64,000 nucleotides of DNA. Origin: Marinobacter mobilis. GTDB lineage: Bacteria; Pseudomonadota; Gammaproteobacteria; Pseudomonadales; Oleiphilaceae. Shown here one piece after another: positions 1 through 9,276 of the stretch (position 1 is its first letter; each line of letters starts with the position of its first letter). A program made the translations under genes and the position numbers. The stretch is from NCBI RefSeq assembly GCF_900106945.1, contig NZ_FNNE01000005.1, positions 1 to 64,000 on the forward strand. The letters run 5' to 3'. The notes under the pieces were generated by a model that made no database searches, was not told the DNA's origin, and was given only the letters and a program-made list of their open reading frames with translations.

Positions 1-140
1 CTACTAGGCAGATTCCTAAGCATTACTCACCCGTCCGCCGCTCGTCAGCGGGTAGCAAGCTACCCCTGTTACCGCTCGACTTGCATGTGTTAAGCCTGCC
101 GCCAGCGTTCAATCTGAGCCATGATCAAACTCTTCAGTTT
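1..140 (-). rRNA. rrs: 16S ribosomal RNA, 5' end (partial)
   Basis: Read on the minus strand, this is the conserved start of bacterial 16S rRNA: GAAGAGTTTGATCATGGCTC, followed by the GAACGCTGGCGGCAGGC segment and the conserved hairpin region up to GTGAGTAATGCTTAGG. Only about the first 140 nucleotides are inside the window; the rest lies to the left. The mature 5' end is placed at about 140 by comparison with the E. coli 16S start, so it may be off by one or two bases. Confidence 0.97.
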
Positions 141-304
141 AAATCATACAGAAGCCGAAGCTTCTAAATCTGCTCAAGACAAAACTCAATGTTCGACGAG
201 TCACTGTCTTGGTATTTCATGTCCGAAATACCTCAGCCAGCGCCCACACGAATTACTTAGTTAACTTTTTAAAGAGCTGGGCCGTTGCCCGATCAAGGCC
301 GCGT
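141..304 (-). promoter_or_regulatory. rrn leader with boxA-type antitermination element
   Basis: This is the transcribed leader between the rRNA promoters and 16S rRNA. On the minus strand it contains GCTCTTTAAAAAGTTAAC at about 260-277. That matches the boxA antiterminator core (GCTCTTTAA) recognised by the NusB/NusE system in rRNA operons. Part of the rest should pair with sequence beyond 16S to form the RNase III stem, which cannot be seen here. Confidence 0.7.
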
Positions 305-332
305 ATTCTACAGAGATCCGCGACCCTGTCAA
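305..332 (-). promoter_or_regulatory. rrn promoter, proximal copy
   Basis: On the minus strand, a -35 TTGACA (327-332) and a -10 TAGAAT (305-310) are separated by 16 bases, with the -10 followed by a GC-rich stretch typical of stringent rRNA promoters. It is the closest of three tandem copies to the 16S gene. Confidence 0.8.
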
Positions 333-406
333 CCGTTTGTTTTCGCCGTTTTCGCTACTCTGAAAACCGCCGAAACCTTCCGGCCTCCTTCTCAAGGAGG
401 AGGCGC

Positions 407-434
407 ACTCTACAGCAACCCGACCCCTTGTCAA
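407..434 (-). promoter_or_regulatory. rrn promoter, middle copy
   Basis: On the minus strand, TTGACA (429-434) and TAGAGT (407-412) are separated by 16 bases. The spacer ends in GCTG before the -10 and GCGC follows it, closely resembling the two flanking promoters. Confidence 0.75.
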
Positions 435-539
435 CCGCTGAACTGAAGTTTCTCTTAATTCAAAAAACTCAGTACTTTCAGTCGGTTATCTTTCGATTTC
501 TGGCCCACCTCAGTGGCTTGCCCCTCGAAAGAGATGCGC

Positions 540-567
540 ATTCTACAGACCTCAGCGAGGCTGTCAA
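540..567 (-). promoter_or_regulatory. rrn promoter, distal copy
   Basis: On the minus strand, a perfect TTGACA (562-567) and TAGAAT (540-545) are separated by 16 bases and followed by GCGC. It lies just downstream of the tyrS 3' hairpin, so it is the first of three promoters in series driving the rRNA operon. Confidence 0.8.
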
Positions 568-569
568 CG

Positions 570-596
570 GGGGATTTGAGAAAAACTCAAATCCCC
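570..596 (-). terminator. Hairpin after tyrS, before the rrn promoters
   Basis: A perfect 11-bp stem (GGGGATTTGAG / CTCAAATCCCC) with a 5-base loop begins 10 bases past the tyrS stop. No T-tract follows on the minus strand, so it may block or protect tyrS transcripts rather than act as a classical intrinsic terminator. Confidence 0.55.
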
Positions 597-606
597 GCAA
601 AATTGC

Positions 607-1809
607 TTATTCCGTAATCAGGATACGAGCAATTTTCTTCTTACCTGCCTGGATAACCGCCTCATCACCAAGCGCAAACTCGCGATTGCCTTCCAGCTGC
701 GCACCATCAATAAAGACAGCGCCACGACCCAACACATCACGAGCCGCTGCGCCATTCTTCACCAGCCCTGCCAATCGGAGCACGGCCGCCACCGGCAATC
801 CACTCTGACCATCAAGACTGACTTCGACAGTTGGTACGTTTTCAGGAATCTCACCCAACGCAACCCGGTTACCCGCAGACTTATGCGCAGAGGCTGCCGC
901 CTCCTCACCATGGAAGCGAGTGATAATCTCTTCAGCCAGAATCTTCTTGTAGTCCTGCGGGTTCGCCCCCGCATCTACCGCCTTGCGATATTCCGCAACC
1001 TCATCCATGGGACGGAAACTCAACAACTCGAAATAACGCCACAGCAGCTCATCAGGCATCGAAAGGAGCTTGGTATACATTTCACCAGGCGCATCATTGA
1101 CACCAATATAGTTACCCAGCGACTTCGACATTTTCTGAACGCCGTCGAGCCCTTCCAGGATCGGCATGGTCAGAATCACCTGCGGCTCCTGGCCATGCCC
1201 CTTTTGCAGAACCCGACCCATCAGCAGGTTGAACTTCTGATCGGTACCGCCAAGCTCAACATCAGCCTCCAGCGCAACCGAGTCATAACCCTGCACCAGC
1301 GGGTAAAGGAATTCGTGGATCGCGATGGACTGTTCCGCCTGGTAACGCTTGCTAAAGTCATCCCGCTCCAGCATGCGCGCCACCGTATACTGGCCTGCCA
1401 GCTTGATCATGTCAGCCGCTGACAGCTTGCTCATCCATTCCGAATTGAACACCACGCGGGTTTTGGCAGGATCGAGAATCTTGAACACCTGCTCTTTATA
1501 GCTAACGGCGTTGGCCGCGACCTGCTCTTCGGTCAACGGCGGACGCGTCACACTCTTACCGGTCGGGTCTCCGATCATTCCGGTGAAGTCACCAATCAGA
1601 AAGATGATCTCATGCCCGAGATCCTGAAACTGCCGCAGCTTGTTGATCAGCACGGTATGGCCCAGATGGAGGTCCGGCGCAGTGGGGTCAAAGCCGGCTT
1701 TGATCCGCAGCGGGCGCCCCTGCTTCAGCTTGCTGACCAATTCCTCTTCCGGAAGCAACTCATCCACGCCCCGTTTGATAATCGCCAGCGCTTCGTCGAT
1801 CGATACCAT
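607..1809 (-). CDS. tyrS: Tyrosyl-tRNA synthetase
   Basis: Class I aminoacyl-tRNA synthetase that charges tRNA-Tyr in the cytoplasm. The 400-residue protein has the HLGH form of the HIGH motif at residues 48-51 and an intact KMSKS loop at 226-230. A C-terminal S4-like RNA-binding domain spans about residues 335-400. Its length and motif spelling fit the shorter, TyrZ-like bacterial group (family knowledge). The gene runs towards the rRNA operon, as it does in Pseudomonas. A TATAAT -10-like box lies at 1943-1948 on the minus strand, about 135 bases before the ATG. Confidence 0.96.
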   Translation of the reverse strand: MVSIDEALAIIKRGVDELLPEEELVSKLKQGRPLRIKAGFDPTAPDLHLGHTVLINKLRQFQDLGHEIIFLIGDFTGMIGDPTGKSVTRPPLTEEQVAANAVSYKEQVFKILDPAKTRVVFNSEWMSKLSAADMIKLAGQYTVARMLERDDFSKRYQAEQSIAIHEFLYPLVQGYDSVALEADVELGGTDQKFNLLMGRVLQKGHGQEPQVILTMPILEGLDGVQKMSKSLGNYIGVNDAPGEMYTKLLSMPDELLWRYFELLSFRPMDEVAEYRKAVDAGANPQDYKKILAEEIITRFHGEEAAASAHKSAGNRVALGEIPENVPTVEVSLDGQSGLPVAAVLRLAGLVKNGAAARDVLGRGAVFIDGAQLEGNREFALGDEAVIQAGKKKIARILITE

Positions 1810-1942
1810 GCAAGATTTCCCTAAACATTCATTGGATGTAATCAGTTACAGAGCTCAACAAAACAAATCTGAGCGTTACCGCCCGGCCTGTTAAAGTACA
1901 CCTGTCTATTTTTCAATCAACCCGGGCAGTTTTAAGGCGGGC

Positions 1943-1948
1943 ATTATA
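1943..1948 (-). promoter_or_regulatory. Possible -10 box for tyrS
   Basis: A perfect TATAAT on the minus strand sits in the 299-bp divergent gap between tyrS and the M23 peptidase gene. The -35 is poor (GGATTT at a 16-base spacing), so this is only a candidate. I see no other clear signal in the gap. Confidence 0.35.
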
Positions 1949-2108
1949 GCAATGCAGTGAGCGAAAATCCGCGTGCAACATGCATGACGCATCGGCCGAC
2001 GCTACCCTGAACGCTTTTTATACGGTAATCTGTTTAACTACACTTGAACGTTAACTTTAATTAGGCCATTCAACCTAACGAAGTAACTGACAAAATAGGT
2101 TTTTTAAC

Positions 2109-3479
2109 GTGCTAAGCAAATTTCCAAAGACTCACCTCGCGGCCGCCGTTGTTATCGGTACGGTCGTCGGCACGGCGATGATGTTAAGCCCAAGCGCCGA
2201 CGTAGAGGCTAAACGCATGTCGGTGTCACTGGACCTTTCGTCCGGTCATACCCAGGTTCTCGATATTCCAACCGTCGCAGATCAGCTAGAGGCCATCACT
2301 CCCGCCCCGACCGCTGCGGAACTTCCGGTGGAATCGGCCGTTATTGTGGACGTTCCGGCAGAACCCCAACTCAGCTGGTCGGACTTCCAGGTCAAGAGCG
2401 GTGACACCCTGTCTGCCCTGTTCCGCCAGGCCGGCTTTAACGATGGCCTGATGTTATCGGTCATTCACGGCGAAGGTGAGGCGGGTGACCTGCAACATCT
2501 TTATGCAGGCGAAACCATTTCCTTTGCCACCAACGATGCTGACGAACTGGTTGCCATCAATCTTCAGCGCAGCCGACTTGAATCCCTCAGAATTGAGCGT
2601 GGCGACGAAGGTTTCGTTGGCGAAAAGGTTATTCAGGAACCGGAAGTTCGCGTCACCTACGCTGAGGCCGAGATTGAAAGCTCGCTGTTTGGCGCCGGGC
2701 AGTCCGCTGGACTGACTGACAAACTCACCATGGAACTGGCTGGTATTTTCGGCTGGGATATCGATTTCGTACTCGACATCCGCCGCGGCGACCGGTTCAG
2801 CGTCGTCTATGAGGAACTCTATCTGGATGGTGAGAAGATTGATAACGGCCGCATTCTCGCTGCCAGCTTCAACAACCAGAACCGAGACCTGAGAGCCGTT
2901 CTCTATACCGACGATGACGGCGTAAGCGCGTACTACACGCCGGATGGCCGCAGCATGCGCAAAGCATTCCTGCGCACTCCGGTCGATTTCGCTCGTATCT
3001 CATCCCACTTTAACCTGGCTCGCCGTCATCCGGTACTGCACCGGATTCGCGCTCACAAGGGTACCGATTACGCTGCGGGCCCGGGCACACCAATACGCGC
3101 AGCGGGCGACGGCAAGGTCCTGCTCGCCGGGCGCAAAGGCGGCTATGGCAACACGGTTGTCCTGCAACACGGCAACAACATCACTACGCTGTACGCTCAC
3201 ATGCGCGGCTTTGCCCGCGGCGTCCGTACCGGTGGTCGCGTCACCCAAGGGCAGGTCATCGGCTATGTCGGCTCCTCCGGCCTCGCAACCGGACCACATC
3301 TGCACTACGAGTTCCGGGTCAATGGCGCACCGCGCAACCCTGTCACCGTACCGCTGCCGGATGCGGCGCCAATTGCCAGTCAGGAACTGGCACGCTTCAA
3401 GGCGTCTACCCAGAGCGCCCTGGCCCAGCTCGACACCTACCAGAGCACATCCACTCTAGCCCTGGCACCGACTGAGTGA
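2109..3479 (+). CDS. MepM-like M23 peptidoglycan endopeptidase
   Basis: Predicted envelope zinc metallopeptidase cutting peptidoglycan cross-links. An N-terminal hydrophobic segment (about residues 9-27) acts as signal or anchor. A LysM/OapA-like region lies around residues 85-160 (VKSGDTLSALFRQAGF). The C-terminal LytM/M23 domain carries the zinc motif H316-x3-D320 and the HLH pair at 397-399, so the active site looks complete. The start is GTG at 2109. The stop is four bases before anmK, so a cell-wall cleavage enzyme and a cell-wall recycling kinase probably share a transcript. The family is clear; exact bond specificity is inferred. Confidence 0.9.
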   Translation: MLSKFPKTHLAAAVVIGTVVGTAMMLSPSADVEAKRMSVSLDLSSGHTQVLDIPTVADQLEAITPAPTAAELPVESAVIVDVPAEPQLSWSDFQVKSGDTLSALFRQAGFNDGLMLSVIHGEGEAGDLQHLYAGETISFATNDADELVAINLQRSRLESLRIERGDEGFVGEKVIQEPEVRVTYAEAEIESSLFGAGQSAGLTDKLTMELAGIFGWDIDFVLDIRRGDRFSVVYEELYLDGEKIDNGRILAASFNNQNRDLRAVLYTDDDGVSAYYTPDGRSMRKAFLRTPVDFARISSHFNLARRHPVLHRIRAHKGTDYAAGPGTPIRAAGDGKVLLAGRKGGYGNTVVLQHGNNITTLYAHMRGFARGVRTGGRVTQGQVIGYVGSSGLATGPHLHYEFRVNGAPRNPVTVPLPDAAPIASQELARFKASTQSALAQLDTYQSTSTLALAPTE

Positions 3480-3483
3480 TGAC

Positions 3484-4587
3484 ATGAAGCCCGCCGCCTA
3501 TATCGGACTGATGTCAGGAACCAGCATGGACGGTATTGATGCGGTCCTGACCTCATTCAGTGAAGGCCGGGCGGTTATTCACTCGACCTGTACAATCTGC
3601 TATCCCGATGAACTCAAGCATCGCCTGATCAAGCTGTGCCAGAATCAGGGCTGCCCGGATGAACTCGGCGCCCTGGATCATGCGATCGGTGAACTGTTCA
3701 GTCAGGCTGCCCTTGGCGTTCTTGATTCTGCGGCCGCTGCTGATGTCGATGTAAAAGCCATCGGCAGCCACGGCCAGACCATTCGCCATCAGCCCCGCGG
3801 AACAAACGCCTTCTCCATGCAACTGGGCGACCCCAACCTGATCGTCGAGGCAACGGGAATAACCACCATTGCAGATTTTCGCCGCCGGGATATGGCCGCG
3901 GGTGGCGAAGGCGCCCCGCTGGTTCCGGCTTTCCATCAGGCGATATTTGGCAGCCCCGGACAGAATTTGTGCATCGTCAATATCGGCGGTATCGCCAACA
4001 TCAGCTGCCTGCTCAACACTCCGACCGAGCAGGTCTACGGATTTGATACCGGGCCAGGCAACGCCCTGATGGACGCCTGGTGCCTGGACCAGACCGGAAA
4101 AAGTTACGACGAGAACGGCGACTGGGCCAACGAAGGACGGGTCATCCAGCCCCTGTTAAGCGACATGCTGTCCGACGCCTACTTCACCCTGCCGGCCCCC
4201 AAGAGCACCGGCAAGGAAAAATTCAATCTGGACTGGATCAAGACCTTTCTCAACCGTCACCCGGACACCTCCCCCAGCGACGTACAACGCACCTTGCTGG
4301 AATTGACCGTGATCTCGATTGCCAAACAGTTACCCGAGTCCGCGGACCTCAAGGTGTATATCTGTGGTGGGGGCAGCCGCAATCGACTTCTGATGCAGGA
4401 GCTTCGCCGGGCCTGCTCGCCCTTTAGTGTCAATTCCACCGCGGAGATAGGGCTCGACCCGCAATGGGTGGAAGCCGCAGCGTTTGCGTGGTTGGCACAA
4501 CAAACCCTGAACCGGAAGCCAGGGAACCTGCCTGCGGTAACGGGGGCAAAGGGAGAGCGAATACTGGGAGCGGTCTATTGGCCCTGA
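3484..4587 (+). CDS. anmK: Anhydro-N-acetylmuramic acid kinase
   Basis: Converts 1,6-anhydro-MurNAc released during wall turnover to MurNAc-6-phosphate, feeding peptidoglycan recycling. The 367-residue protein opens with the family signature GLMSGTSMDGIDAV (from about residue 8). It contains the ATP-site segments GSHGQTIRHQP, NIGGIANIS and FDTGPGN, and CGGGSRN near the C-terminus. Length is normal. It follows the M23 peptidase gene at once and faces erpA. Confidence 0.96.
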   Translation: MKPAAYIGLMSGTSMDGIDAVLTSFSEGRAVIHSTCTICYPDELKHRLIKLCQNQGCPDELGALDHAIGELFSQAALGVLDSAAAADVDVKAIGSHGQTIRHQPRGTNAFSMQLGDPNLIVEATGITTIADFRRRDMAAGGEGAPLVPAFHQAIFGSPGQNLCIVNIGGIANISCLLNTPTEQVYGFDTGPGNALMDAWCLDQTGKSYDENGDWANEGRVIQPLLSDMLSDAYFTLPAPKSTGKEKFNLDWIKTFLNRHPDTSPSDVQRTLLELTVISIAKQLPESADLKVYICGGGSRNRLLMQELRRACSPFSVNSTAEIGLDPQWVEAAAFAWLAQQTLNRKPGNLPAVTGAKGERILGAVYWP

Positions 4588-4603
4588 GAGCTCAGGGCCA
4601 ATA
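4576..4603. terminator. Palindromic hairpin between anmK and erpA
   Basis: TATTGGCCCTGAG and CTCAGGGCCAATA form a perfect 13-bp inverted repeat with almost no loop, between two convergent genes. The anmK stop codon is inside the stem. No T-run follows on either side, so function as a bidirectional terminator or 3'-end stabiliser is inferred from position. Confidence 0.5.
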
Positions 4604-4619
4604 ACAGAGACGGGGGTGG

Positions 4620-4973
4620 TCAGATGGAAAACGACGATCCACAACCACAGGTAGAGCTGGCATTTGGGTTCTGCACCACAAACTGAGAACCTTGCAGGCC
4701 TTCCTGGTAGTCGATCGTTGCCCCCACAAGGTATTGATAGCTCATCGGGTCCACCAACAATACCGCACCATCTTTCTCAATCACGGTATCGTCTTCATCC
4801 TGGTTATCATCAAAGGAGAAGCCGTACTGGAATCCGGAACAGCCGCCACCCGTGACAAATACCCGCAGCTTGAGGTCAGCGTTACCTTCCTCCTCGACCA
4901 GCTCGCGCACCTTGGCCACCGCACTGTCACTGAAGAACAGCGGCGATGCTACTTGTTGCTGAACTACACTCAA
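4620..4973 (-). CDS. erpA: Iron-sulfur cluster insertion protein ErpA
   Basis: A-type Fe-S carrier that delivers clusters to apoproteins, including isoprenoid enzymes. The three cluster cysteines are visible in [11 protein letters not shown] and the terminal [11 protein letters not shown]. The reading frame opens at a TTG at 5009. I prefer the TTG at 4973 because GGAGG ends five bases before it and because the protein (MSVVQQQ...) then aligns with the E. coli start. The upstream TTG also has a weaker AGGA at nine bases. Either way the gene appears to lack an ATG start. Confidence 0.9.
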   Translation of the reverse strand: MSVVQQQVASPLFFSDSAVAKVRELVEEEGNADLKLRVFVTGGGCSGFQYGFSFDDNQDEDDTVIEKDGAVLLVDPMSYQYLVGATIDYQEGLQGSQFVVQNPNASSTCGCGSSFSI

Positions 4974-5037
4974 GGTTGCCTCCGGCGAATCGATACGAAT
5001 TGGCGACAATTATCATATTCCTGACTAAAACAGTCAA

Positions 5038-5490
5038 TTATTCAGCATCAACGGTTTCTTCACCGTTCTCCGCTTCAGCCCGATGGGTGGCCATCGGCTG
5101 ATGCCGGTCCAGCAGGCCAACCGGCTCCTTCTGATGCACCAGATTGCCGTTTACCGCAGCACCCATCGCCATCTCGATCAGGTTGTAGTAGACATTGCCA
5201 TGAATGGACGCCTTGGCCGCCAGCTCAAGGTGTTCACTGGCATACACATCGCCATGCACGGTGCCATTAATAATGACATGAGGAGCATGAATGTTGCCTT
5301 CGATCTCTCCGACCTCAGAAATCCGCAACACGGCGGAACTGCCTTCTTCGGCCACGACCTTGCCATGAATCTTGCCGTCCACATGCAGACCACCTGAGAA
5401 CTGCAAATCGCCAGCAATGGATGTTTTTGCCGAGATCAGGGTATCGAACTGCCCTGCAGGGCGTCGTGATTGTTTCTTTTTGCCAAGCAT
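5038..5490 (-). CDS. Bactofilin (polymer-forming cytoskeletal protein)
   Basis: Bactofilins assemble into non-polar filaments that scaffold envelope enzymes. The 150-residue protein has a short basic N-terminus (MLGKKKQSRR) and a central beta-helical core of glycine/hydrophobic repeats such as GGLHVDGKIHGKV and INGTVHGDVYAS. A charged tail ends it. The ATG at 5490 is chosen over a TTG at 5523 because GGAG lies ten bases upstream and because it leaves a four-base gap after the preceding gene. It sits in a likely operon with a coiled-coil membrane protein and, nearby on the other strand, a peptidoglycan peptidase. Confidence 0.9.
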   Translation of the reverse strand: MLGKKKQSRRPAGQFDTLISAKTSIAGDLQFSGGLHVDGKIHGKVVAEEGSSAVLRISEVGEIEGNIHAPHVIINGTVHGDVYASEHLELAAKASIHGNVYYNLIEMAMGAAVNGNLVHQKEPVGLLDRHQPMATHRAEAENGEETVDAE

Positions 5491-5494
5491 TTTT

Positions 5495-6235
5495 TTAGTT
5501 CTCCGTGAGTTGCATCCACTCAAAAGTACGTTCCGCCTGAGATGACTTACGCCCCTGAGCCTGCGCGACGACCTGTACTTCGACAGGTTCGAAACCTTCG
5601 GGCACCGTCAGGTAACCCTCAAACTCCTGAAAGTAGCGGAAACGGAATTTTACGCCGAGATCGATAATGTCTTCGGACAAATCTCTCAGTGCGATCACTT
5701 CCTTGAGACCGTCACGGAGACCAATCACGTTTACGGCCACCACTCCACCAATATAGCTGCTGTTATCCCCCACCTGGGTCAAAACCAGCTTGAAGCCAAA
5801 ACGGCGAGGCTCCCGCATGGCGCTCAGCGTCAGGCGATCAACCTGCAGGCCATCGCTGATCTCTGAAGGCGCCATGATATTGCGGTAGAACGTCAGGTCA
5901 GCCTTGAGGGAAATGATTTCTCGCTCCAGAGCCGCAATGCTACGCCGGGCCTGACTCAATGCCAGCTCATCAATCTGGTGGCCACGCTCGAGCGTCACCA
6001 GACGCTGCTGTGCGTTCTGGAAGTCCTCATGCAGGGAATCCAGCTCTTCCACCAGCGAATTCCGCGACTGCAGAACACTGGAAAAACGGAACCCGCCCTG
6101 GGCAAGCCCGACAGCATAACCCAGGACTGCGCACCCGACAGAAAAGATCAGCAGGATGGTTGTCCGCCGCAACCGGCGCCCAGGGCGATGACGGACAACA
6201 ACGTACTCTTCGGAAGGCTTTCTGCTCGTGCTCAC
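5495..6235 (-). CDS. DUF6776-type single-pass membrane protein
   Basis: A 246-residue protein with a basic cytoplasmic N-terminus and one transmembrane helix (about residues 25-45, TTILLIFSVGCAVLGYAV). A long predicted coiled coil follows (about 60-120, rich in heptads such as RLVTLERGHQIDEL), then a soluble C-terminal beta-rich domain. I recognise it as the conserved protein found between argC and bactofilin in Pseudomonas-group genomes. Function is unknown. The nine-base gap to argC and four-base gap to the bactofilin suggest cotranscription, and membrane anchoring of the filament is an inference from that pairing. Confidence 0.8.
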   Translation of the reverse strand: MSTSRKPSEEYVVVRHRPGRRLRRTTILLIFSVGCAVLGYAVGLAQGGFRFSSVLQSRNSLVEELDSLHEDFQNAQQRLVTLERGHQIDELALSQARRSIAALEREIISLKADLTFYRNIMAPSEISDGLQVDRLTLSAMREPRRFGFKLVLTQVGDNSSYIGGVVAVNVIGLRDGLKEVIALRDLSEDIIDLGVKFRFRYFQEFEGYLTVPEGFEPVEVQVVAQAQGRKSSQAERTFEWMQLTEN

Positions 6236-6243
6236 AAGCGGTC

Positions 6244-7284
6244 CTATGGCAGCATCGCCGGTGCTTGCAGGCCAAGGTTTTCCTGAAGCCCGAACATGAC
6301 ATTCATGTTCTGCACCGCCTGTCCGGCAGCCCCCTTGACCAGGTTATCAATCACCGATGTGATGATCACCAGATTGCTGTCTTCCTGGCGATGCAGGGCC
6401 ATCCGGCAGTGGTTGGCACCGCGCACGCTGCGGGTATCCGGGTGGCTGCCAAACGGCAGAACGTCGACAAACGGCTCGTCCCGGTAACGCGCTTCATACA
6501 ACGACTGCAGGCGATCAAAGTCGGCAGGGTTGTTGAGCTCGGCGTAGAGCGTGGCTTCGATACCCCGGATCATCGGCACCAGGTGGGGCACAAAGGTCAC
6601 GCCCAGCTGGCTGTCTCCGGAAGCGGCCACCAGGCCCTGACGGATTTCCGGCAGGTGGCGGTGACCGGAAGCACCATAGGCCTTGAAGCTCTCACCAATT
6701 TCGCCGTGCAGCATCCCAACATTGGCCTGACGCCCGGCACCACTGGCCCCGGACTTGGCATCCGCAATAATCCGGTCGGTCTTCACCAGACCGTTTTCCA
6801 GCAACGGGATCAAACCAAGCTGGACGGCCGTGGGGTAACAGCCGGGATTAGCAACCAGCTGGGCGTCACGAATCGCCGCGCGGGCAACTTCTGGCAGTCC
6901 ATACACCGCCTTCTCTGCCCACTCAGGCGTTTCGTGAGGCATGCCGTACCACTTGGCCCAGACATCCAGATCCTTGATACGGAAATCCGCTGACAGATCC
7001 ACAACCCGCGTGCCCCGCGCAATCAGCTCCGGCGCGAGACGCATGGCCACCCCATGAGGGGTCGCGAAAAACACCAGGTCACACTGCGCCAACGTATCGG
7101 GATCTGGCTCGCTGAAGGCCAGATCGTAGTGGCCCCGCAGGTTCGGGTAGAGATCGGCAACGGCCAGTCCAGCCTCGGATCGCGAAGTAATACAGCTCAC
7201 CTCAGCCTCAGGGTGGGTCGCAAGGATTCTGAGCAATTCCACACCGGTATACCCGGTACCGCCAACTATGCCTACTTTAATCAC
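6244..7284 (-). CDS. argC: N-acetyl-gamma-glutamyl-phosphate reductase
   Basis: Third step of arginine synthesis: NADPH-dependent reduction of N-acetylglutamyl phosphate to the semialdehyde. The N-terminal Rossmann motif is [16 protein letters not shown]. The catalytic cysteine is in ANPGCYPTA, with HRHLPEI further on. The frame opens at a GTG at 7311, but the GTG at 7284 has GGAG six bases before it and gives the usual length of about 346 residues, so I start there. Confidence 0.95.
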   Translation of the reverse strand: MIKVGIVGGTGYTGVELLRILATHPEAEVSCITSRSEAGLAVADLYPNLRGHYDLAFSEPDPDTLAQCDLVFFATPHGVAMRLAPELIARGTRVVDLSADFRIKDLDVWAKWYGMPHETPEWAEKAVYGLPEVARAAIRDAQLVANPGCYPTAVQLGLIPLLENGLVKTDRIIADAKSGASGAGRQANVGMLHGEIGESFKAYGASGHRHLPEIRQGLVAASGDSQLGVTFVPHLVPMIRGIEATLYAELNNPADFDRLQSLYEARYRDEPFVDVLPFGSHPDTRSVRGANHCRMALHRQEDSNLVIITSVIDNLVKGAAGQAVQNMNVMFGLQENLGLQAPAMLP

Positions 7285-7462
7285 CGAACACTCCAGACTT
7301 TGACTAGCCACCGGGTGTTGTTACCACACCAACGGGGCAAAAATTTGGGCGCCTATTCTAGCACGATATCCCAACGGGTTATTGCAGCCACTACACGGTC
7401 CATTACAATACAGTTAAACCCTGTTTTGCATACCCTTCTACTCTCTCCGGACATTCGCACCC

Positions 7463-9238
7463 ATGCGAAAGATCAGACAACGAATCACCGAGCACCTGAT
7501 CCCCCTGTTCCGGCGGCGACTGTCTGGTGTCGATGCCCTACCCCAACTGGCACTGCTGGGTCTGCTATCGGGCCTGGTGACGGGCGGCGTCATTCTTATC
7601 TTCCGCATGGCCATTGAACTGCCCCTGGAGTATTTCCTGCCGAACAACGATTCCGAGGCCTTTGAGCAGCTCGCTCCGCTGACTCGTGGGCTGCTGCCCC
7701 TTGCGGGCGCCCTGTCGCTGGGACTCTTCCTGCACCGACTCGCGCTGCAGGACCGTAAGGTAGGTATCGTCCATGTCATGGAGCGACTGAACTACCACCA
7801 GGGTTACCTGTCGTTTCGTAGTGCTCTGGTTCAGTTTGTGTGTGGTGTTGGCACCGTCATAACCGGCCAGTCTGCCGGTCGCGAAGGCCCCGCGGTCCAT
7901 CTGGGCGCCGCATTTTCCAGCCTGCTCGGCCAGCGCATGCGATTGCCCAACAACAGCATCCGTACCCTGGTTGCCTGTGGCTGCGCGGCGGCTATTTCAG
8001 CCTCCTTCAACACCCCCATTGCAGGCGTCATCTTTGCCATGGAAGTGGTGATGATGGAGTACACCATCGCCGGCTTTACCCCCATCATTCTGGCGTCCGT
8101 CTCCGGCGCCATCATTACCCGCGCTGTCTACGGCTCCGAACCCGCCTTCACCGTCCCGGCCATGACCATGAATTCACTCCTGGAAATCCCCTGGATTCTG
8201 GCCATTGCCGTCATCATTGGCATCGCTGCTGCCGCGTTTATTTTCCTGCTCGACTATACCGGCCGCTATCACCAGCGCCCGGTGTTACTGCGGATCAGCG
8301 TTGCCGGACTGCTGATGGTGCCCTTCGCCATCGCAATCCCGGAAGTGATGGGCATCGGCTACGATACGGTGTCACTCACCATTCACAACCAGCTGCCGTT
8401 CTGGCTGATGCTTACCGCCGCGCTTGCCAAGCTTGTCGTCACCGCCCTGACCCTCGGCCTGGGCATGCCCAGCGGCGTTATTGGCCCTACGGTGTTCATG
8501 GGAGCCACCCTTGGCGGCGCCATGGGACTGATTGGCGCGATGATCGCCCCGGAGAGCGCCTCCTCGGTCGGCTTCTACGCCATGCTGGGCATGGGCGCAA
8601 TGATGGGTGCGGTGCTCCAGGCCCCACTCGCGGCCTTGATGGCATTACTGGAACTGACCCTCAACCCCCACATAATTTTCCCCGGCATGCTGACCATTAC
8701 AGTGGCCAGCATGGTGACCAGCGAAGTGTTTGGTCAGAAATCGCTGTTTATCACCATCCTCAAAAGTCAGGGACTGAGCTACCAGAACTCTCCGGTGATC
8801 CAGGCCCTGAGACGGGTGTCCGTCGGCGCCATCATGGATCGAAGCGTGATGCGGGTACCCCGCCAGCTTCCTCTGGAGGAATGCCGCCAGGCACTCAAGT
8901 CCGGCAGTAAATGGCTGGTCATTGATGGCAGCAGCGGCCCGACGGCCCTGATGCCTGCGGTTGACCTCGCCCGCTATCTTGAGGACAAGACTGCGGAATG
9001 CCAGGAGGCAAACGGTGAACTGCCAGAATCCATCGACCTGGTGGAGATTCCTGCCAACCGTCGCGACGTGGCTGCGGTACAATACCAGGCCACGCTGGAG
9101 GAGGCCCTGCAGGCATTCGACGACAGCAAGGCAGAGGCGCTCTATGTGCAGCGCCATGTGGCCCCGATGATCCAGCGCATATACGGTATCGTGCTGCCCA
9201 CGGACATCGACAGCTATTATCAATATCGCCGGACGTAG
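7463..9238 (+). CDS. ClC-family chloride channel/antiporter with CBS domains
   Basis: Integral membrane anion channel or Cl-/H+ antiporter. It has about ten hydrophobic segments between residues 30 and 430. The selectivity-filter signature GREGPAVHLGA includes the gating glutamate, and GMPSGVIGPTVFMGA is the second conserved loop. A C-terminal region (about 455-585) looks like a CBS pair, expected to sense nucleotides. At 591 residues it matches CBS-bearing bacterial ClC proteins. It is divergent from argC and 38 bases before hemJ. Channel versus exchanger cannot be decided by eye. Confidence 0.92.
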   Translation: MRKIRQRITEHLIPLFRRRLSGVDALPQLALLGLLSGLVTGGVILIFRMAIELPLEYFLPNNDSEAFEQLAPLTRGLLPLAGALSLGLFLHRLALQDRKVGIVHVMERLNYHQGYLSFRSALVQFVCGVGTVITGQSAGREGPAVHLGAAFSSLLGQRMRLPNNSIRTLVACGCAAAISASFNTPIAGVIFAMEVVMMEYTIAGFTPIILASVSGAIITRAVYGSEPAFTVPAMTMNSLLEIPWILAIAVIIGIAAAAFIFLLDYTGRYHQRPVLLRISVAGLLMVPFAIAIPEVMGIGYDTVSLTIHNQLPFWLMLTAALAKLVVTALTLGLGMPSGVIGPTVFMGATLGGAMGLIGAMIAPESASSVGFYAMLGMGAMMGAVLQAPLAALMALLELTLNPHIIFPGMLTITVASMVTSEVFGQKSLFITILKSQGLSYQNSPVIQALRRVSVGAIMDRSVMRVPRQLPLEECRQALKSGSKWLVIDGSSGPTALMPAVDLARYLEDKTAECQEANGELPESIDLVEIPANRRDVAAVQYQATLEEALQAFDDSKAEALYVQRHVAPMIQRIYGIVLPTDIDSYYQYRRT

Positions 9239-9276
9239 GCCAGCAGCGGCAGGAATTACAGAAACAGGAGCTATGG

